Positions 59,403 to 64,000 of a DNA stretch of 64,000 bases are shown here, one piece after another (positions within the stretch are counted from its first letter, which is position 1; every line of letters begins with the position of its first letter). This stretch comes from Dreissena polymorpha (Eukaryota > Mollusca > Bivalvia > Myida > Dreissenidae), in assembly GCF_020536995.1 (NCBI RefSeq), contig NC_068366.1, positions 66,609,798 through 66,673,797 of the forward strand, written 5' to 3'. The notes under the pieces are model-generated. The model saw only the letters and a list, made by a program, of their open reading frames with translations. It was not told the origin of the DNA and searched no databases. A program made the position numbers and the translations under genes.

Positions 59403-61926
59403 AATAAGTCATAGTAAAAACCATACTTATGTGATATTATTTAAACAATTGTCTTAAGTATCCTATCATAATCATTCATTCGTTTTAGGTGTTGAACTAA
59501 AAACTAGTTGTCTTTGTTTTTCAAGGCCACTTATGGAAAGCTTAATATAGCAGTCACAAGTATCGAGTGTATGTGCGTGTCTGCGTCAAATCTGGACCGG
59601 GCTGTACATTGGTCATTAGTTGTTCAGTTTCAGAACAACTTCCTCACATGTTAATCATGCTTAGACGGCGTCTTGTTATAAATACACAATTCATTACCTC
59701 AAAGATCAAGGTCGCACTTAAGGGTCAAAAATCAAAATTTGGCCATAAAACAGCTTTTATCAAGGTTACGTAATTATAAATTAAATAATAATTGTGCACT
59801 GGTTTACATATAGATATTTGAAATAATTTATTATACATAGTTTATAAGGAAGACTTACATATAACATTTCTGAGTTATCTGATAAAATCAATGAATACAA
59901 AAATAAAAATAAAATCCTAAGCATAACACTATCTAAAACATGCCAAAAATGCATTACACTTCTAAAGCTTATTTTTGCATTAGACTAATTCAATAAGTCA
60001 ATTCACGGAACTGTTTATTCCTGATTGGCTGGGTTAACAACAAAATATGTTTCGTGTATATGTTGTATTTAGTACATTTACTTTTCTGTTTATTGTATGC
60101 ATGTAAAATTAACTAATTAACGTTACATTTATTGTTAATTATTTTAACTGTTGAATGTTCAATTATTTAAAAATACCATTCAAGCAAAGCTTATTTGGAA
60201 ACATACCATTATGCATAGTTTAAATCATAATATGAGCATAATGTCAAAATGGCAGAGTAAATAATTGAAGATGCATAAGATGAACAGTTTTAGTAAAATC
60301 TAAACAAATCCCCAAATCCACTTATTAAAACTTGAAAAAAACATGCATGTGTATTTACCCGTACCCATATAATAAGTCAGTCTGAAAAATAAAATCATAA
60401 AAATTGCAATTATCTTTACAGTAAGACAACCTCATAAGATATTGATTGTAAAATGAGGTAGAATTTGTTTAATATCAATTGTGCACTAGCATGCACAAGA
60501 CAAATAATAGGTTGATGCATAGGTAATGACATTGGTGCATATAATGTAATAAATGTTTCAATTATTAAACTACGGTTGACATAAAATAGTCATTATGTAA
60601 TAAGATTCTCACGCAAACACGAAACATTTATTATTTATTTCCTATATTGAAAATGTATCTTTCTTCGAAATGATATATGATTTGAACTTTCTTCATTATG
60701 TTATTGTTTGTGTATGTAAATGACGACGAGCTTAACAAGTCTGAATAAACTTGTATGTTCTGTTCTGGTAATGACTTAATTAAAACACACAAGAAGCTGG
60801 TCTCAAACTATTTTTTACAGACTGATCATTAATAGGTATTTAAGCATCAATCCTAACTTTGACTTGTACAAAAACATGCATTATTGTTAAACATATTTAA
60901 TTATCTATGCTCTGCTTTATTTGATTAATGATTAATTCGATTAATAATCTTCATTCGTATGTTAATATCTTGCAGTTAAAAAGAAGCAAATCATTGGCAG
61001 TTGTTCTATTTTATGCACGAAATTTTTTATAGTCATAAGTGCATCATTTAGAATGCAAAAAAATACTATGAATGTTAAATATATTTTTTTCCTAAATATT
61101 GCCTCTTTGTGTGACACAAATCCCTTAATGGTACAATCATTTATGTAATTGTCTAAAAAGTTAAATCCATAATCGTTGTTTAGAAAACTTTTTCATGTAA
61201 ATTAAAATCATATCAGATATACTCTTAGTTATAAAAGTGCTTAAACTGCTTGAAAGTGGTATAGTATATGACAAACGAAGTAAAACATCAGATTCTCTAT
61301 TAAACAAATGCGGTCCCCATTATGCAATAGTCGTGTTTTAAAAGAAAATAAATTGTCATTTTTTTCGACTGGCAACAAAAATTATTATCACTACACTTTC
61401 CCTTTTCGAGCCTTTGTGTTCATGCTTCTGTTCACAATATTCGAGTGATAACCATGTAGCTGTGCAACGTGTTTAGCATGTTTCAGTAAATTGTACAAAT
61501 TTGTTATCAGCAAACATTCATAATTTTACATGAGCATGTATTTCAGTAAACGCAAAAGTGTTAACCTCATGCTGTGATATCTTAGTTAAATGCATAGATT
61601 TCTCACGAAATAAACCTTTTTTTCTGCATGTACTGTTGCTGCTTTAAAGTAAAATCAACTAAATGATACTTTCGTTTAGAGATAGGACATAATCATCAAT
61701 TAAACTTGGACTCAAATACGTCGCAAGTATTTGGTAAAGTCGTGCATCTTGGTATATCCTGATATTCGTGGTACGGGTAAAGAGTAGTAGAAACACATTT
61801 TAATGAGCTGATACGACAATGACCATGAGCATGACAGATGAGCTTAGAAAACAATCTTTAGGTTGCATGGTAACTTAAATTTCGTTATGTTTACGAAACG
61901 CCGAAAAGAAATCAAACAGTACTTAC
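59403..61926. other. First intron of Ig receptor gene 2, remaining part
   Basis: AT-rich with no supported exon. The end nearest the signal exon (61807-61860, GCTGATACGACAATGACC) aligns with 18934-18990 of gene 1. Confidence 0.5.
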
Positions 61927-61981
61927 GTTGGCATTGCACCAAAGAACAACAAGATAACACAAATATAATTAATTGTAGCAT
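61927..61981 (-). CDS. Ig receptor gene 2: signal-peptide exon
   Basis: The start codon is at 61981-61979, encoding MLQLIIFVLSCCSLVQCQ, then a GTAAGT donor in phase 1. It has a hydrophobic core and a QC-Q cleavage region like the signal exon of gene 1. The full chain (signal, Ig1 in two exons, Ig2 in two exons, Ig3, stalk and membrane span) is phase-consistent, with about 384 residues before the uncertain tail. I infer a type I cell-surface receptor or adhesion protein; the ligand is unknown. Confidence 0.85.
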
Positions 61982-62167
61982 GTCGTTTCCTCTTATGTGA
62001 CCGTTCATTAAAAAATGGCCTTACTGAATTTGCACATGCAAAACACAAATGAATAAAGCTAGACTTTATGTTTAGTTTACGGATCTTGTACCGTTAATAA
62101 ACCTTTATCTCTCAAGGTCAAGACCCATAAAATATGTAAGTGCGCATGAGCAATAGGATCACAAAAT

Positions 62168-62278
62168 ACATTGCGTGCTGTCGCGCATATCATGTTTACA
62201 TATTTTTATGTTGATCACAAAATAAGGCGTAAACATTGCGTGCTGTCGCGCATATCATGTTTATATATTTTTATGTTG
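62168..62278. repeat. Direct duplication upstream of Ig receptor gene 2
   Basis: ACATTGCGTGCTGTCGCGCA with TATCATGTTTA and TATTTTTATGTTG occurs twice, 65 bases apart, differing by one base over about 46. It lies about 190-300 bases upstream of the start codon. Confidence 0.9.
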
Positions 62279-62446
62279 TATCAATAAATATGCAGAAAAA
62301 AAAACAACACACTCTCAACATTCAAACATAAGGTTTAATTTCAGCCTCTCTCGTTAGGCTGTTGCTTGCGAGGATGACAAAAGGATTAAAATGTCAACCA
62401 GAAAGATAGGATGGAGCAACAATGGGGCGACATTTAACAGTTTATA
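62279..62446. other. Upstream spacer
   Basis: Nothing is recognised. Confidence 0.3.
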
Positions 62447-63152
62447 TTGTTATGGCCCTCTTCGAAGAAGAGGTGGTATATTGTTTTGCACATGTCGGTC
62501 GGTCGGTCCGTCGGTCGGTCCACCAGATGGTTTTCGGATGATAACTCAAGAACGTTTAGGCCTAGGATCATGAAACTCCATAGGTACATTGAACATGATT
62601 GGCAGATGACCCCTATTGATTTTCAGGTCACTAGGTCAAAGGTAAAGGTCACAGGGACTCGAAATAGTAAAATGGTTTCCGGATGATAACTCAAGAATGC
62701 TTACACCTAGGATCATGAAACTTCATAAGTACATTGATCATGACTGGCAGATGACCCCTATTGATTTTCAGGTCACTAGGTCAAAGGTCAAAGGTCAAGG
62801 TCACAGTGACTCGAAATAGTAAAATGTTTTCCGGATGATAACTCAAGCATGCTTATGCCTAGGATCATGAAACTTCATAGGTACATTGATCATAACTGGC
62901 AAATTAACCTAATGATTTTCAGGTCACTAGGTCAAAGGTCAAGGTCACAGTGACACGAAACATTAAAATGGTTTCCGGATGATAACTCAAGAATGCTTAC
63001 GCCTAGGATCATGAAACTTCATAGGTACATTGATCATGACTGGCAGATGACCCCGATTGATTTTCATGTCACTAGGTCAAATGTCAAGGTCACCGTGACT
63101 CGAAATAGTAAAATGGTTTCCGGATGATAACTCAAGAATGCTTACGCCTAGT
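62447..63152 (+). mobile_element. Minisatellite element with 144-base units
   Basis: The left hairpin end (GGCCCTCTTCGAAGAAGAGG, TGGTATATTGTTTTGC) is followed by a GGTC repeat (GTCGGTCGGTCGGTCC). About four and a half units of GATGATAACTCAAGAA, CCTAGGATCATGAAACTTC and GGTCACTAGGTCAAAGGTCA then follow, and it stops abruptly at CTTACGCCTAG. It is the same family as 379-1588 in the opposite orientation. Confidence 0.85.
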
Positions 63153-63377
63153 TTTCATTTGAAAAAGTCATTTTAAACATTTTGTTGAAAACCTGTACTT
63201 TTATGGGCCAGCAGCTCCAGCTATTCCAGTAGCCCTAGTAACCAAGGGAACACAAGCAACAGACAGGGGTCGTACATTCCCAGGGGTCGAAATGCCAGGC
63301 CTGTGGGTGGAGGGCAGGAGGGAGAGGTAATGTGCAAGTGTGGACAGGCTGCTAAGAGGTAACATAGATTGTTTTAA

Positions 63378-63600
63378 ATCAGCCTCGATCTTGGAAAACA
63401 GGGTTTAATGCATGTGCATAAAGTGTCATCTCAGATTAGCGTATGCTTATCACAGGCTAATTACGGAAAACACTTTGAGCTTTATTGTCTTTTTTGTGTA
63501 AAGAAGCATCTTCTAAGCAAATCCCAGTTAAGGCAACTCTGTTGTCCCTGATAAGCCCGTGCAGACTGCAAAGGCTTACCTGGGCGGACTCTTTATTCAC
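63378..63600 (-). repeat. Diverged copy of the CAGACTAGCCTGTG repeat
   Basis: AAAACAGGGTTTAATGCATG, CAGATTAGCGTATGC, TTGTCCCTGATAAGCC and CCGTGCAGACTGC match 36912-37150 in reverse orientation. Confidence 0.6.
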
Positions 63601-63777
63601 ATCCATTTTAATCCTTTCCCACTAAGTGAAAATGGCTTATACAACCAGCATAAAACCAGAACAGCCTGCGAGTAACTTTCAGTATGTTCAGGTTTTATGC
63701 TGTTTGCTGCTTATCAGTATTTAAGGATTGAAAAAGAAGCCTTTCAAATTGGAATCTTTTAAGAAAAGTTATTTTAT
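63601..63777. repeat. Probable dispersed repeat with inverted words
   Basis: CAGCATAAAACCAGAACAGC and GTTCAGGTTTTATGCTG form an inverted pair, and AATCCTTTCCCACTAAG opposes TTAAGGATTG. It resembles a small hairpin-forming element, but its limits are unclear. Confidence 0.45.
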
Positions 63778-64000
63778 TATGCCACTCTTCGAAGAAGAGG
63801 GGGTATATTGTTTTGCTCATGTCGGTCCATAAGTCCGAATGTCTTTCCGTCCACCAGATTGTTTCCAGATGATAACTCAAGAACGCTTAGGCCTAGGATC
63901 ATGAAACTTCATGGGTACATTGATCATGACTCGCAGATGATCCCTATTGATTTTGAGGTGACTAGGTCGAAGGTCAAGGTCACAGTGACCCGAAATAGTT
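63778..64000 (+). mobile_element. Minisatellite element, left end, runs off the window
   Basis: TTATGCCACTCTTCGAAGAA, GGGGGTATATTGTTTTGCTC, then the first 144-base unit up to the window edge. Same family as 62447. Confidence 0.85.

Noticed and set aside
1-64000. CRISPR arrays, operons or bacterial genes
   Set aside because: The window is spliced, repeat-rich animal DNA; tandem arrays here lack the regular short repeat and unique spacer pattern.

Overview
The window is eukaryotic, AT-rich and repeat-laden. Host exons are short and bounded by GT-AG sites, introns reach several kilobases, and much of the rest is nested mobile elements and tandem arrays. The repeat families (CAAGAGGGCCAAGATGGCCC elements, GACCTTGACCTTTGACC arrays, TTAACCCATTTATGCCTAG elements, GGGTACGAAAA arrays) are ones I associate with bivalve molluscs, most closely with Dreissena mussels. 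That assignment rests on recollection of these families, not on a search.

Three host genes can be supported. (1) On the minus strand, a signal-peptide exon (19.1 kb) and a half-Ig exon (3.5-3.7 kb) appear to be the start of an immunoglobulin-superfamily receptor gene that runs off the left edge. (2) A paralogous gene on the same strand spans about 62.0 to 44.7 kb. It has a signal exon, a split Ig domain 1, a split Ig domain 2, a one-exon I-set Ig domain 3, and a stalk plus transmembrane exon; the tail exon is uncertain. All splice phases agree along the chain. (3) On the plus strand, 37.9-44.2 kb holds a gene that opens with the Ras-association domain of N-terminal RASSF proteins (RASSF7/8 type) and closes with a RING-H2 finger. 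Between them lies a roughly 520-base cassette of two small exons, one carrying a ubiquitin-interacting-motif-like helix, in three tandem copies of differing decay. Genes 2 and 3 converge tail to tail.

The 4-17 kb stretch is a nest of elements: one element at 4.74-12.84 kb is interrupted by a perfect-TIR element, a smaller insert and a 4.3-kb composite insert. The 19-38 kb stretch has no convincing gene. It holds a LINE endonuclease fragment, tRNA-like SINE/TIR elements, a piggyBac-like MITE, and a minisatellite element containing 53 consecutive G followed by about 19 C-rich repeats. The 57-59 kb stretch (intron 1 of the second Ig gene) is a tandem array of about 143-base units, and the right edge is again minisatellite elements.

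The most interesting items are the RA-UIM-RING gene with its amplified exon cassette, and the tandem pair of Ig receptors, one of which has a one-base defect in an otherwise phase-perfect exon.
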